Source: Gammaproteobacteria bacterium
Lineage (GTDB): Bacteria; Pseudomonadota; Gammaproteobacteria; Pseudomonadales; Halieaceae
Reading direction: 5' to 3'
Assembly: GCA_030426545.1 (NCBI GenBank)
Contig: JAUHYL010000015.1
Span: 1 to 64,000, forward strand
Length of the DNA: 64,000 nucleotides
In this document: positions 41,274 to 51,930 of the stretch, piece after piece
How the letters are laid out: each line of letters starts with the position of its first letter
Position numbering within the stretch: position 1 is the stretch's first letter
Made by a program: the position numbers and the translations under genes
The notes under the pieces: model-generated
What the model saw: the letters and a program-made list of their open reading frames with translations, nothing else
Databases searched by the model: none
What the model was told of the DNA's origin: nothing

Positions 41274-44200
41274 ATGCCGGACGATCAGTCGCAGAAAATT
41301 CAAGGCATACTCTCCCTTGGCGAAGACTCGCGACTCACCGGCGAGCTGTCGCAGTTACTCGACGGTTCCGTGCAGCTCGATGCGGCCCGCCCCCTGGATG
41401 ACAAGCCCACGCTACAGCCCACACCCGGTGATTTCGCCACCTTGTCGCTACACACCGACCACGCCAGCGACGCCAGCCTGTCGGAAGCCCGCGTGCGCGT
41501 TACGGTGATCAACCATGACTGTATCACCCTGGAGTTTGCAGATTCGGCCTCGGAGCTCGCGGCCCGTTACCGGAAGGCCATCAGCGGCGGCGGGCTGCGG
41601 GCCAAATTCGATGTTGAGCCCAAATCGGAGCCCGCGCGCTTCGACGCACCGGAAACCATGGCCTCACAAGCGGCCAAGAAACCGCTGCCATCGTCCTCCC
41701 CGCAGGCAGCTACCGCGCCGAAAAGAGATCGCAAGCAGCGCAAGCGCGAGCCAGCGCAACCGACGTCTGCCGAGTTCGCCCAGCTGTTGGAAAGCGTAAA
41801 AGCGACCTCTGCAAAACTGCTCAGCGGAGGCCTTGCACCGTTCATCAAGGACTTGACTCGCCACCTCTTTGAGGAGAGCAGCAAGCTGGGTCAGAGCGGC
41901 AGCACCACCAACGCCCTGCGCGAGGCCTACCTGGTACTGCGCGAGACCGGCGACGCGGCACGGCACTTTTTTCTCGGACACGTCGACACCTATTTCCAGG
42001 ACCTGGTGCCAGAACACGACGATGACCAACTGTGGAATTACGAAGTCACCGACAACGTGGAGGAACTGGGCCTCATCGACCTGGAGGAGTACGACGAATT
42101 CCTGCTGATAGAGCGTACGGTCCAGATGGGAGAAGATTTGCATCACGTCCAGCTGGAAGCGCTGACCATCCGCCTGGCGACGCTCGTCGGCGCTGACCCG
42201 CTGACCCTGCGCAACCCCGTCCATGTACGCCAGATTTGCCGCGCCTTCCAGCACGCCCTGCAGGATGTCGAAATCCCGCACGAGATTCAGCCACAGATTT
42301 TTGACTTCTTCGCCAAGCAGTTCGTCCGACAATTGCAGCACTTCTACACGCCACTGAACGAAATACTGGCGAATAACCACGTCAACACGGATATCGAAAG
42401 TGAGATAGAAGAGAAAGGCTCGCTGCTTGTTCGGGCCAACCAGTTGGACCGGCCAGAGCGGCGCGAGCGCAAAGAGCGCGACAAGGAAGCGGCCAACGCG
42501 ACAGGTAACAGTGACCTGGACAACGCGCATAAAGAACTGGGCGAACAATTGGCCAATGCCACCGGCTCGTTCAACGCGGGCAGATTGTACAAGTCGGTTG
42601 TCGATGCGATGAACTTCAAGCGCGAGGCCGAGGGGTTGCTCGACAGCGAACTGCTGGAAAGCGGCGGGCCACTGAGTGGCACCTGGGAAGGGGAAACGGT
42701 TTCCAGCGAGAACATCGACCAGGACCGGCTCGCCGACGCCCAGGCGATCGCCCGCGCGCTGGGCGAACTGCAGCGTAGTTCGCAGGCTCGCGATGCAGTG
42801 ATGAACAGCGACTCGCTGCGCGCGTACCTGGCGGCAAACAAGGAAGACATGGGCGGCCTGCGCGGCAGCAGCGGCCTGACCGCAGAGAGCCTCAACCAGC
42901 TCGACATGGTCGACAACCTGTTCGACACCATCAAGTCGCAGCTGGACGTGTCAGAAGAACTCAAGCCCGCCCTGAGCAATCTGCAGATCCCACTGGCCAA
43001 GCTGGCATTGATGGACTCGCAGTTTTTCGTCGACCACGGCCACAGCGCACGGGCGGTGGTGGATAAACTGGCGCAACTGGCAACTTCGGCCAATTTCCCG
43101 AACAAGGCCCTGGAATCGCGTATAGGCGATATCGTCGATTCGATTATCGACGAGTACGAGTCTGACAGCGCCGTGTTCGATATGGCACTGGAGAAAATTG
43201 ACCAGCTGGTGACACAGCAGGAACGGGCCCTGTCGCGCAACATCGAACGCGTGGTGAAGACCCAGGAAGGGCAGGAAAAACTCGCCCAGGCACGACGCGC
43301 GGTCAATGTGCTGATTCACGACATCGTGCCCACAGAGAACACGCCGAAGGCGCTGGTTGAGCTGATAGAGAGCGGCTTGCGTGATCTGCTCGTGCTGACC
43401 CACGTCAAACAGGGGCCAGGCAGCGACACCTGGAAAGAACAGGTCCGCCATCTGGAACTTATCAGCACCTGGTTGGCAGAGCAGCAACGCGGCGATATCG
43501 AGGAAGACATCATCGTCCAGCGCAGTCTGGAAGCCGAATCATTGCTGGAAATGATCGGACAGCAAATCGCCAGCGCTCTGCCCACCAATATTTCCCACGA
43601 ACCGGTGCTCGAGGATCTGCGCGATATCTTTGCCGGCACCCTGGAGATTGAAACAGTCAATGCCCTCGACACCCTGTCCAGCATGGAGCCGGAGCCGGCC
43701 CAGCTGCGCGCGCGAATCGAGGATTTACCCCGCCTGCGGCGCTGGGTTAAACGCGTAGAGCAGTTAAACAAAGACCAGTGGTTGACGTACCAGGATAAAG
43801 ACAACAACAAAAAACGCATGCAGCTCGCCTGGATCAGCCCGGAGCGAGATCGCTACATCTTCGTCAACGAGCGGGGCCAGAAGGTTGCCGACCTCAGCGC
43901 CATACGGCTGGCGCGGCAGCTGAGTCGCGGCGTCAAACCCCCCGCCCCCGCGGATGCGCTGTCGGTTGTTGACCGCAGCATGTACAGCACGCTGGAGCAT
44001 GTGCAGAAAACGCTGAGCTTCGCGCGCAACCACGATTCACTGACCCGCCTGATTAACCGGGAGACCTTTCTCGACCAGATAGAACGCGCGCTTCGGCATG
44101 CCCGCACGCGGCGCAGTGAACACGCGGTGTTGTACATCAATATCGACCAGTTTCAGCTCGTCAACGAAGTGTACGATCGCATCAGCGGCGACCAGGTGTT

Positions 44201-45332
44201 ACTGGAGTTCGCCAGGTTACTGTCGCAATTACACGGCCGCAAATCGTCTTCAGCGCGCATCAAGGGCGACGAATTTGCAGTCCTGCTGATCGACCGGCCC
44301 GGCGACCTGGCGATGAAGGCCGCCGAAAAAATACGCGCAGATATCGAAGCCAGCAGCATGGACATCGATGGCGAAAACGTAACGTTCACTGTCTCTATCG
44401 GCGTTGCGGCGGTGCATGAACACAACGACAGCGTTGAAGGCATTCTGGAATCAGCGCGAGCGGCCATGCAACTGGCCAAGCAGGACGGCCGCAACCAGGT
44501 GGTGCGCTTCAAGGTCGATCAATCGGAGGCGCTGCAATACAAGTCTGCCAAAAAGCGCACCCGACAAAACCTGGAAGAAGCGCTGGCGACAGACCGGTTT
44601 GTACTGCGCGCGCAGCCGATAGTGCAGACCGAAGTCACCGGTACGGGCAACACCAGCCTGCACTACGAACTCCTGCTGGGCCTGAAGTCGAAAGACGGGG
44701 CACTGGTCTCCCCGGAGGAATTTATCAGCTCTGCCGAGCGCTACGGCTTCATGACGCTGGTAGACCGCTGGGTAGTCCGCGAGGCGTTCGCCTGGATCAG
44801 CGAGTTAATGGATCGCCAGAAGGTGGTACCCAGCCTGGCAATCAACCTGTCCGGCGCCAGTGTCACTGACGACGGGTTTCTTGATTACCTGTTGGAACAG
44901 ATATCAGAGTTCGGTGTTGGAACCAGTCGACTCTGCTTCGAGATTACCGAGGCCGGCACCATTTCCAACCTGGTAAAAGCAGCGGATTTTGTCCGCGCTT
45001 TCCGCAACATCGGCTGCAAATTCTCGATAGACGATTTCGGCACCGGTCTGGCTAGCCACAACTACCTGCGCGAATTACCGGTGGACTATGTCAAGATCGA
45101 CGGCAGTTTTATCACCGGGATCAACGACAATCGCAACGATTACGCCATGGCCCGCTCTATTAACGACCTTGCGCATTTTCTGGGCCAGCAAACCATCGCC
45201 GAATCGGTGGAAAACGAGGAAATCGTCGCCAAGCTTGAAGAGATAGGCGTGGACTACCTGCAGGGCTGGGGTGTGGGCAAACCCAAGTTGCTGCGGGAGG
45301 TCGCCGAGGACCTGTCCAGTATCGAAAAATGA
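41274..45332 (+). CDS. DUF1631-containing protein with C-terminal GGDEF and EAL domains
   Basis: 1352 aa: DUF1631-like N-terminal half (SAKLLSGGLAPFIKDLTRHLFEESSK...), GGDEF with IKGDEF, EAL with YELLLGL, NLSG, FEITE, DDFGTG, KIDGSF. Confidence 0.88.
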   Translation: MPDDQSQKIQGILSLGEDSRLTGELSQLLDGSVQLDAARPLDDKPTLQPTPGDFATLSLHTDHASDASLSEARVRVTVINHDCITLEFADSASELAARYRKAISGGGLRAKFDVEPKSEPARFDAPETMASQAAKKPLPSSSPQAATAPKRDRKQRKREPAQPTSAEFAQLLESVKATSAKLLSGGLAPFIKDLTRHLFEESSKLGQSGSTTNALREAYLVLRETGDAARHFFLGHVDTYFQDLVPEHDDDQLWNYEVTDNVEELGLIDLEEYDEFLLIERTVQMGEDLHHVQLEALTIRLATLVGADPLTLRNPVHVRQICRAFQHALQDVEIPHEIQPQIFDFFAKQFVRQLQHFYTPLNEILANNHVNTDIESEIEEKGSLLVRANQLDRPERRERKERDKEAANATGNSDLDNAHKELGEQLANATGSFNAGRLYKSVVDAMNFKREAEGLLDSELLESGGPLSGTWEGETVSSENIDQDRLADAQAIARALGELQRSSQARDAVMNSDSLRAYLAANKEDMGGLRGSSGLTAESLNQLDMVDNLFDTIKSQLDVSEELKPALSNLQIPLAKLALMDSQFFVDHGHSARAVVDKLAQLATSANFPNKALESRIGDIVDSIIDEYESDSAVFDMALEKIDQLVTQQERALSRNIERVVKTQEGQEKLAQARRAVNVLIHDIVPTENTPKALVELIESGLRDLLVLTHVKQGPGSDTWKEQVRHLELISTWLAEQQRGDIEEDIIVQRSLEAESLLEMIGQQIASALPTNISHEPVLEDLRDIFAGTLEIETVNALDTLSSMEPEPAQLRARIEDLPRLRRWVKRVEQLNKDQWLTYQDKDNNKKRMQLAWISPERDRYIFVNERGQKVADLSAIRLARQLSRGVKPPAPADALSVVDRSMYSTLEHVQKTLSFARNHDSLTRLINRETFLDQIERALRHARTRRSEHAVLYINIDQFQLVNEVYDRISGDQVLLEFARLLSQLHGRKSSSARIKGDEFAVLLIDRPGDLAMKAAEKIRADIEASSMDIDGENVTFTVSIGVAAVHEHNDSVEGILESARAAMQLAKQDGRNQVVRFKVDQSEALQYKSAKKRTRQNLEEALATDRFVLRAQPIVQTEVTGTGNTSLHYELLLGLKSKDGALVSPEEFISSAERYGFMTLVDRWVVREAFAWISELMDRQKVVPSLAINLSGASVTDDGFLDYLLEQISEFGVGTSRLCFEITEAGTISNLVKAADFVRAFRNIGCKFSIDDFGTGLASHNYLRELPVDYVKIDGSFITGINDNRNDYAMARSINDLAHFLGQQTIAESVENEEIVAKLEEIGVDYLQGWGVGKPKLLREVAEDLSSIEK

Positions 45333-46516
45333 CAACGCGATCCAGCCTGCAACCGGGCCGCATCGACCCCCGCTACGATGAACTGGTGGGCCGTATCTAC
45401 GCCGGCGCCATGGAAAAGCAGCCGTGGCACAGTACGCTGCCCGCGCTGCGTGAAGCGCTGGATGCACAGGTTGCAACACTCATCCTCCGCCCGCCGTCGC
45501 AGGATGACGAGGGCTTCATCCTCAACAGTGTGCGCCCTGACGCATCGCGTATAGACACCCCGACGCTGGCGGATCCGGACGACTGGGAAGCCAGTGCCTA
45601 CCGGGAACAATTCTTCTCCCTCGACCCATTCATCAACCTGCCGCAGGATCAGGTCATTACCCTGGATGACATCCTTCCCGACAAGGAACTGAAACAAAGC
45701 GACTATTACCTGCACTACCTGCAACCTATCAACCTGTTCAGGATTATGGGCGTGGACACCGCCGAGCCCGGGGGCATGCTCGCTCGTCTGCGCTTTGCCC
45801 GGCGCAGCACAGAACCGCGCTTTCTGAAGCGTGAACGACAACTGCTGGAGCGTCTGTTACCACACCTCGGGCGGGCCATCGAAATCTATGCCCGGCTCAA
45901 CCGCACGCTTTCCGAGCGCGATGTCTATGCCGGTGCGGTCGATCAACTGTCTGTTGCCACTATCATTCTCGATGAACAGGGTCGCGTGCTGACCACCAAC
46001 GCGGTGGGCAAGGCGCTGCTCGCCAACAGCCAGGGCCTGAGCCTGCAGGCTGGCCGCCTGCATATAGAAGGCCGCGACATCAACAAGGAACTGCAGCTGG
46101 CGCTCACCAATATCATTCGCGCGCAGCAGCGCGGCGAAACCGCCGTGGTGAAAGCGCTGCGCCTGCCGCGACCGGGGGGAAAATCCGACCTTGGCCTTGT
46201 CGTGCGCCCGGTGCCCTCCGGGCAGCGACACGAGAGCCAGGCCAGCCCGGCCGCCGCCGTGTTCATTTCCGACCCGGACTTGCAGGATTCCACTTCGCAG
46301 CAGTCGCTGCGCCAACTATTTGACCTGACCCCGGCGGAGGCGCGGCTCGCCACCCTGCTGGCTCGCGGCTTGAGCCTGGCAGAAGGATCAGAAGTACAGG
46401 GCATCTCGCCGCACACGGCGCGGGCGCAATTGAAGTCCATATTTGTCAAAACCGGCGTGTCACGTCAGGCGGAACTGGTGCGCCTGGTACTGAAGAGTGT
46501 TGCCTCCCTGGCTTAA
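45329..46516 (+). CDS. LuxR-family transcriptional regulator with PAS-like sensor
   Basis: C-terminal HTH: FDLTPAEARLATLLARGLSLAEGSEVQGISPHTARAQLKSIFVKTGVSRQAELVRLVL; PAS-like VATIILDEQGRVLTTNAVGKALL. Confidence 0.88.
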   Translation: MTTRSSLQPGRIDPRYDELVGRIYAGAMEKQPWHSTLPALREALDAQVATLILRPPSQDDEGFILNSVRPDASRIDTPTLADPDDWEASAYREQFFSLDPFINLPQDQVITLDDILPDKELKQSDYYLHYLQPINLFRIMGVDTAEPGGMLARLRFARRSTEPRFLKRERQLLERLLPHLGRAIEIYARLNRTLSERDVYAGAVDQLSVATIILDEQGRVLTTNAVGKALLANSQGLSLQAGRLHIEGRDINKELQLALTNIIRAQQRGETAVVKALRLPRPGGKSDLGLVVRPVPSGQRHESQASPAAAVFISDPDLQDSTSQQSLRQLFDLTPAEARLATLLARGLSLAEGSEVQGISPHTARAQLKSIFVKTGVSRQAELVRLVLKSVASLA

Positions 46517-46529
46517 GCTCCCGGCCGGC

Positions 46530-46543
46530 TTGACCTGCATCAA
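46530..46543 (+). promoter_or_regulatory. FNR/ANR box upstream of hemN
   Basis: TTGACCTGCATCAA (consensus TTGAT-N4-ATCAA); TAGACT at 46566-46571 is centred 32 bp downstream. Confidence 0.7.
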
Positions 46544-46619
46544 CACACCCCGGGCCGCTGTGCCCTAGACTGAGCGCTCTTTGCCAGTGTTGATCGCCAG
46601 AATTGAAGTTGGACAGCGC

Positions 46620-48062
46620 ATGATCGAATACGGTAGTCCAGTGCCCGCAGGTGCTGATAGCTTCGCACACCAGGGTTTCACGCCGATAGACAGCCTTGCG
46701 CTGAAGTACACTTGCCAGGGTCCGCGCTACACCTCCTACCCAACCGCCCCGCATTTTTCCGAGGGCGCTCCGGTGCAAAGCTATCTGGATGGACTGCACG
46801 ATAGCAAGGTGCAAAGCGTCGCCCCGCTCTCTCTCTACGTGCACATCCCCTTTTGTCACGATATCTGCTACTACTGCGCTTGCAACAAGATAGTCACGCG
46901 CAACGCGGAGACAGCCGTGGAGTATCTTGCCGTTTTACAACGGGAAATCGAATTGCAGTCTGCGTTGGCGGGCAAGAACCGACCGGTTACCCAGATGCAC
47001 TGGGGCGGCGGCACACCAACCTACCTGGACGACGCGCAGCTCACCCAGCTGATGCACCTGCTGGCCAGTCATTTTCAGCTGCTGGACAATGATTCTCGCG
47101 AGTACTCAATAGAGATCGATCCACGCACCGTCGATGTCGCCAGTATCGCCCTGTTGAAAGGGCTGGGCTTTAACCGCATCAGTCTCGGGATACAGGATTT
47201 CGACCCGCTGGTACAAAAGTCTGTCAACCGCATTCAGCCCTACCGACAGGTCGCCAGGCTGGTGGAGAGCATTCGGTCGCACGGCTTCAAATCCCTGAGT
47301 TTCGACCTGATTTACGGTCTGCCCCACCAGGACGAAGATTCCATTTTCCAGACGCTGCGCAAGGTGCTCAGTCTGGCACCCGACCGGATCGCCTGCTACA
47401 ACTATGCTCACCTGCCAGAGCGCTTCTCCAGCCAGCGTGCCATCGACCGGCTGACCCTGCCGCAGCCCATCGCCAAGCTGCGCATGCATGAAATTCTTTG
47501 CTCTACGCTGCGTGCAGCCGGCTACGTACACATTGGCATGGATCACTTTGTGCTACCTGAAGACGAACTGGCGAAGGCGCAGCAGATAGGCAAGCTGCAG
47601 CGCAATTTCCAGGGGTATTCCCTGAACATGGCCAGCGATCTACTCGGGCTCGGCGTGTCTGCTATCAGCCGGATGGGCGACTATTACCTGCAGAACGAGC
47701 GAGACGTCGACGCCTACTCTGCCCGCCTGAAGGCCGGGGAACTCGCCCTGGTGCGGGGCTACCGCATGACGCCTGAAGATAAGCTGCGTCACTTCGTTAT
47801 CATGAACCTGGCCTGCAACCTCCGGCTCGACTTCGCTGAATGCACGGCGCGATTCGGCATCGATTTCCACCAACATTTCAGTCGACAACTGGCAGCCCTG
47901 GATGCCATGGCCGCAGACGGGCTGCTGCGCCTGGACGCAGATTCATTGCGCGTTACCAGCCAGGGGCGGCCCTTCCTGCGCAATATCTGCATGGTTTTTG
48001 ACGAGTTTCTGGGTAAAGCCAGCCCGACGGCGGACCCGATCCGGTATTCTGCGACCCTGTAA
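46620..48062 (+). CDS. hemN: Oxygen-independent coproporphyrinogen III dehydrogenase
   Basis: GPRYTSYPTAPHF...LSLYVHIPFCHDICYYCACNKIVTRN radical-SAM motif. Confidence 0.96.
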   Translation: MIEYGSPVPAGADSFAHQGFTPIDSLALKYTCQGPRYTSYPTAPHFSEGAPVQSYLDGLHDSKVQSVAPLSLYVHIPFCHDICYYCACNKIVTRNAETAVEYLAVLQREIELQSALAGKNRPVTQMHWGGGTPTYLDDAQLTQLMHLLASHFQLLDNDSREYSIEIDPRTVDVASIALLKGLGFNRISLGIQDFDPLVQKSVNRIQPYRQVARLVESIRSHGFKSLSFDLIYGLPHQDEDSIFQTLRKVLSLAPDRIACYNYAHLPERFSSQRAIDRLTLPQPIAKLRMHEILCSTLRAAGYVHIGMDHFVLPEDELAKAQQIGKLQRNFQGYSLNMASDLLGLGVSAISRMGDYYLQNERDVDAYSARLKAGELALVRGYRMTPEDKLRHFVIMNLACNLRLDFAECTARFGIDFHQHFSRQLAALDAMAADGLLRLDADSLRVTSQGRPFLRNICMVFDEFLGKASPTADPIRYSATL

Positions 48063-48204
48063 GGCGCCACCGCCCACGCGGAGCCTATCCCCCCCCAAAA
48101 ACCAGCCCCGGCAGGCTGCACCACGGCGTGCAGGGAGACCTGCGGGCGCTACAGTTAAACCTGCTTTTGCATTATACTTTGGGGAGGCATACGGGAATTT
48201 TACG

Positions 48205-48963
48205 ATGACGATTTTTGTGACGCAGTCTGACGAGGAGCAGGGCTTTCGCCCCTGCACACACGATTTTCAGACCAACTGCGGCAATTGCCGCCTGAACAGC
48301 ATCTGCCTGCCGCTCGCACTCGAAAGCGATGACATCCAGCTGCTTGACGACATCATTCAGCGGGGCAAACCACTGCAGAAAAACCAGTTCCTGTACCGCG
48401 AAGGCGACGATTTTCAGTCGGTATTTGCCGTGCGCTCGGGCACCTTAAAGGCCTTTCGCACCACGGACGACGGGCGCGAGCAGGTAACGGGCTTCTATTT
48501 CCCCGGCGAAATTCTGGGCATGGACGGCATTAGCAACAATATGCACGCCTCCTCTGCGCGAGCGCTGGAGACGGCGGCTGTGTGCGAAATCCCCTTCTCC
48601 TCGCTGGAGAAGCTCAGCGCCGCGATGCCAAATTTGCAGCGTCACTTTTTTCAGCTCATGAGCCGTGAAATCACCGAGGACCAGCAATTGATTACGTTGC
48701 TGAGTAAAAATTCAGCAGAGGAGCGCGTTGCCGCCCTGATGCTGAGCATCTCCGCGCGGAATGCGCGGCGCAAACTCAGCGCTACCAAGTTCAGGTTACC
48801 CATGTCACGCGTCGATATCGGAAATTATCTCGGCCTCACAGTGGAGACCGTCAGCAGGGTCTTCAGCCGTATGCAAAAACTCGAGATGCTCGCGGTAGAC
48901 AACAAGGAAATCGAGATTCTGGATATTGACGGTGTGCGCAACCTCGCCAATGTGAGCAACTGA
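48205..48963 (+). CDS. FNR/ANR-family oxygen-responsive transcriptional regulator
   Basis: TNCGNCRLNSIC (C-x2-C-x5-C) plus AVCEIPF cysteine; HTH RVDIGNYLGLTVETVSRVFSRMQ. Confidence 0.95.
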   Translation: MTIFVTQSDEEQGFRPCTHDFQTNCGNCRLNSICLPLALESDDIQLLDDIIQRGKPLQKNQFLYREGDDFQSVFAVRSGTLKAFRTTDDGREQVTGFYFPGEILGMDGISNNMHASSARALETAAVCEIPFSSLEKLSAAMPNLQRHFFQLMSREITEDQQLITLLSKNSAEERVAALMLSISARNARRKLSATKFRLPMSRVDIGNYLGLTVETVSRVFSRMQKLEMLAVDNKEIEILDIDGVRNLANVSN

Positions 48964-49046
48964 TTTCGCCGTCTGCCGATTGAGCCCGGGGAGGCGTGGG
49001 AGAACGCCGGCTGGACTCGTCAGGGCGGCTGGACGCAAAGGCATTC

Positions 49047-49060
49047 TTGACACATATCAA
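49047..49060 (+). promoter_or_regulatory. FNR/ANR box upstream of yip1-cco
   Basis: TTGACACATATCAA; TAAAAT at 49082-49087 centred ~31 bp downstream. Confidence 0.75.
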
Positions 49061-49217
49061 CGCATTGCTCCGGGCAGCCACTAAAATCTATCGCCAGTCA
49101 ATCGCCACCCGCATTTCGATAAGTGCTTCCTCCGGCAGGCTTCTCTGCGTAGCGGCGCTTCCAGTGGGCAGCCAGTAACAATTTGGGCGATTCAGTCAAT
49201 CAGGAGAACAGGGTCGA

Positions 49218-49820
49218 ATGATTCAACACGGATTGGGATTGCTGGTCAGGCCGCGCTCGCAATGGCGCACAATTGGCGATCTGCCGGAATCTTCCATGGT
49301 CACACTGGCCCTTTACCCCTGCCTGATGGCGATTTTGCCTGCCATTGCCTGGTATTACGGCACCAGCCAGGTGGGATGGATAGTCGGCGAGCACGGCACT
49401 CCCATCAAGCTGACCGAAGACAGCGCACTCATTATCTGCATTCTGTTCTACTTCACCATGATCGCCTGTGTGGGCGTCATCGGTTACTTTATTCACTGGA
49501 TGGCTGAAACCTATGGCGCTCAGTCCACCCTCTCCAAGGGCATAGTCATTTCGGGCTATACCGCAACCCCCCTCTTCCTGGCCGGCCTGGTCGGCTTTTA
49601 CCCCATACTCTGGCTGGACATGCTGGTCGGCGTCACGGCGATTAGCTGGTCCGTCTACCTGATGTACCTGGGCATTCCCATCGTCATGAAAATACCTACC
49701 GAGCGCGGCTTTCTGTTTTCCAGCGCCGTACTGGCAATCGCCCTGGTAATACTGATCTGCCTGATGGTCGGCTCCGTCATACTCTGGGACTTCGGCGCTG
49801 CCCCAGCATTTACCGATTAA
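49218..49820 (+). CDS. Yip1 family membrane protein
   Basis: IQHGLGLLVRPRSQWRTIGDLPESSMVTLALYPCLMAILPAIAWYYGTSQVGW; ~5 TMs. Confidence 0.85.
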   Translation: MIQHGLGLLVRPRSQWRTIGDLPESSMVTLALYPCLMAILPAIAWYYGTSQVGWIVGEHGTPIKLTEDSALIICILFYFTMIACVGVIGYFIHWMAETYGAQSTLSKGIVISGYTATPLFLAGLVGFYPILWLDMLVGVTAISWSVYLMYLGIPIVMKIPTERGFLFSSAVLAIALVILICLMVGSVILWDFGAAPAFTD

Positions 49821-49869
49821 AGCGCGGCCCACCTTGGTCCGAGCACTGAAACCTTACTGGAACTGAACA

Positions 49870-51309
49870 ATGAGCGAGTTAAATCCAGCCCTGGAACACC
49901 CCACCTATAACTACAAGGTGGTACGGCAGTTCACGGTGATGACCGTGGTCTGGGGTATTGTCGGCATGCTGGTGGGCGTCATTATCGCCGCGCAGCTGGC
50001 CTGGCCGGCATTGAATTTCGATCTGCCCTGGCTGCATTTTGGCCGGCTGCGCCCGCTGCATACCAATGCCGTGATCTTCGCCTTCGGCGGTAGCGCACTC
50101 TTTGGAACCTCCTATTATGTTGTACAACGCACCTGCCAGGTACGACTTGCCTTCGAGAAACTCGCCGCCTTCACATTCTGGGGCTGGCAGCTGGTTATTG
50201 TCAGCGCCGCCATCACACTCCCACTTGGCCTAACCAGCAGCAAAGAGTACGCAGAGCTGGAGTGGCCCATCGATATCCTGATTGCAGTAGTGTGGGTGTC
50301 CTACGCCATCGTCTTCTTTGGCACAGTGATGCGCCGCAAGATGGGGCACATTTACGTGGCAAACTGGTTCTACGGCGCATTCATTGTTGCCGTGGCAGTA
50401 CTGCACATCATTAACAGCCTGGCCATTCCGGTATCGCTGACCAAGTCCTACTCCATCTACGCGGGCACGGTCGATGCCATGGTGCAGTGGTGGTACGGCC
50501 ACAATGCCGTGGGCTTTTTCCTCACTGCCGGATTCCTGGGCATGATGTACTACTTTGTACCCAAACAGGCTGAGCGGCCGGTCTACTCCTATCGACTCAG
50601 CATCGTGCACTTCTGGGCACTGGTAGCAGTGTATATCTGGGCGGGGCCTCACCACCTGCACTACACCGCACTGCCTGACTGGGCACAGAGCCTGGGCATG
50701 GTGATGTCAGTCATCCTGCTGGCGCCCTCCTGGGGTGGCATGATCAACGGCATGATGACCCTGTCCGGCGCCTGGGACAAACTGCGCACCGACCCCATCC
50801 TGCGCTTCCTGGTGGTAAGCCTGTCGTTCTACGGTATGTCCACGTTCGAAGGACCGATGATGTCCATCAAGACGGTCAATGCCCTGTCGCACTACACAGA
50901 CTGGACGATCGGGCACGTGCACTCTGGCGCACTGGGCTGGGTGGCCATGATCTCCATCGGCGCGACCTATCATCTGATACCGATACTGTTCGGCAAGGAG
51001 CGCATGTACAGCACGGCGCTCATCAACACCCATTTCTGGATGTCCACCATCGGCACGGTTCTGTACATCGCCTCCATGTGGGTGAACGGCATCATGCAGG
51101 GGCTCATGTGGCGCGCCTACAACCAGGACGGCACGCTGACCTATACCTTTGCAGAATCTGTCATGGCCAGTTACCCGGGCTACGTTGTGCGCGCCCTGGG
51201 CGGCACGATCTTCTTCCTCGGCATGCTGATCATGGCCTACAACATGTACATGACGACTCGACGTGACGTCGAGCCGAAGGCGGTTCCTGCCACCGCCGGT
51301 GCAGCGTAA
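49870..51309 (+). CDS. ccoN: cbb3-type cytochrome c oxidase subunit I
   Basis: [37 protein letters not shown]...[42 protein letters not shown]. Confidence 0.97.
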   Translation: MSELNPALEHPTYNYKVVRQFTVMTVVWGIVGMLVGVIIAAQLAWPALNFDLPWLHFGRLRPLHTNAVIFAFGGSALFGTSYYVVQRTCQVRLAFEKLAAFTFWGWQLVIVSAAITLPLGLTSSKEYAELEWPIDILIAVVWVSYAIVFFGTVMRRKMGHIYVANWFYGAFIVAVAVLHIINSLAIPVSLTKSYSIYAGTVDAMVQWWYGHNAVGFFLTAGFLGMMYYFVPKQAERPVYSYRLSIVHFWALVAVYIWAGPHHLHYTALPDWAQSLGMVMSVILLAPSWGGMINGMMTLSGAWDKLRTDPILRFLVVSLSFYGMSTFEGPMMSIKTVNALSHYTDWTIGHVHSGALGWVAMISIGATYHLIPILFGKERMYSTALINTHFWMSTIGTVLYIASMWVNGIMQGLMWRAYNQDGTLTYTFAESVMASYPGYVVRALGGTIFFLGMLIMAYNMYMTTRRDVEPKAVPATAGAA

Positions 51310-51321
51310 GGAGTGGCGAGC

Positions 51322-51930
51322 ATGAAGCACGATGCAGTAGAAAAGAACATTGGTTTGATGATCGTCCTGATCATCGTCGCGCTCAGCTTCGGCACACTGG
51401 TGGAATTGCTGCCACTAATGTTTTCCAAGCAGACCAACGAACCGATTGCCGGCCTCAAGCCACTGCCGGCACTGGAACTGGAGGGGCGCGATATCTACAT
51501 CCGCGAGGGCTGCAATACCTGTCATTCACAGATGATCAGGCCATTGCGCGCGGAGACCGAACGCTACGGTCACTACACCGTTGCCGGCGAACTTGTTTAC
51601 AACCACCCCTTTCTGTGGGGATCAAAGCGTACCGGGCCGGATCTGGCGCGCGTGGGCAAGCGCTATACCGATGCATGGCACCGCGCGCACCTGCTCAATC
51701 CGCGCGACGTGGTACCGGAATCCAATATGCCGGGATTTCCCTGGCTGTTTGACAACGAAGTTAACAGCGCCAAAACAGGCAAAAAAATGGCTGCACTGCG
51801 CATGGTAGGCGTGCCCTACACCGACGAGGATATCGCCGGCGCCGCAGCGGCTGTTGAAGGCAAGAAAGAAATTGACGCCCTGGTTGCATACCTGCAACAA
51901 CTGGGCACTCTGCTGCAAGCGAGGCGGTAA
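51322..51930 (+). CDS. ccoO: cbb3-type cytochrome c oxidase subunit II
   Basis: [52 protein letters not shown]. Confidence 0.97.
   Translation: MKHDAVEKNIGLMIVLIIVALSFGTLVELLPLMFSKQTNEPIAGLKPLPALELEGRDIYIREGCNTCHSQMIRPLRAETERYGHYTVAGELVYNHPFLWGSKRTGPDLARVGKRYTDAWHRAHLLNPRDVVPESNMPGFPWLFDNEVNSAKTGKKMAALRMVGVPYTDEDIAGAAAAVEGKKEIDALVAYLQQLGTLLQARR

Noticed and set aside
44262-44276. KGDEF instead of GGDEF considered as sequencing error
   Set aside because: Frame and surrounding domain are intact, and the EAL signature is also altered; more simply a natural degenerate variant.
45329-46516. LuxR protein considered as an acyl-homoserine-lactone receptor
   Set aside because: No luxI-like gene and the sensor region looks PAS-like rather than autoinducer-binding.
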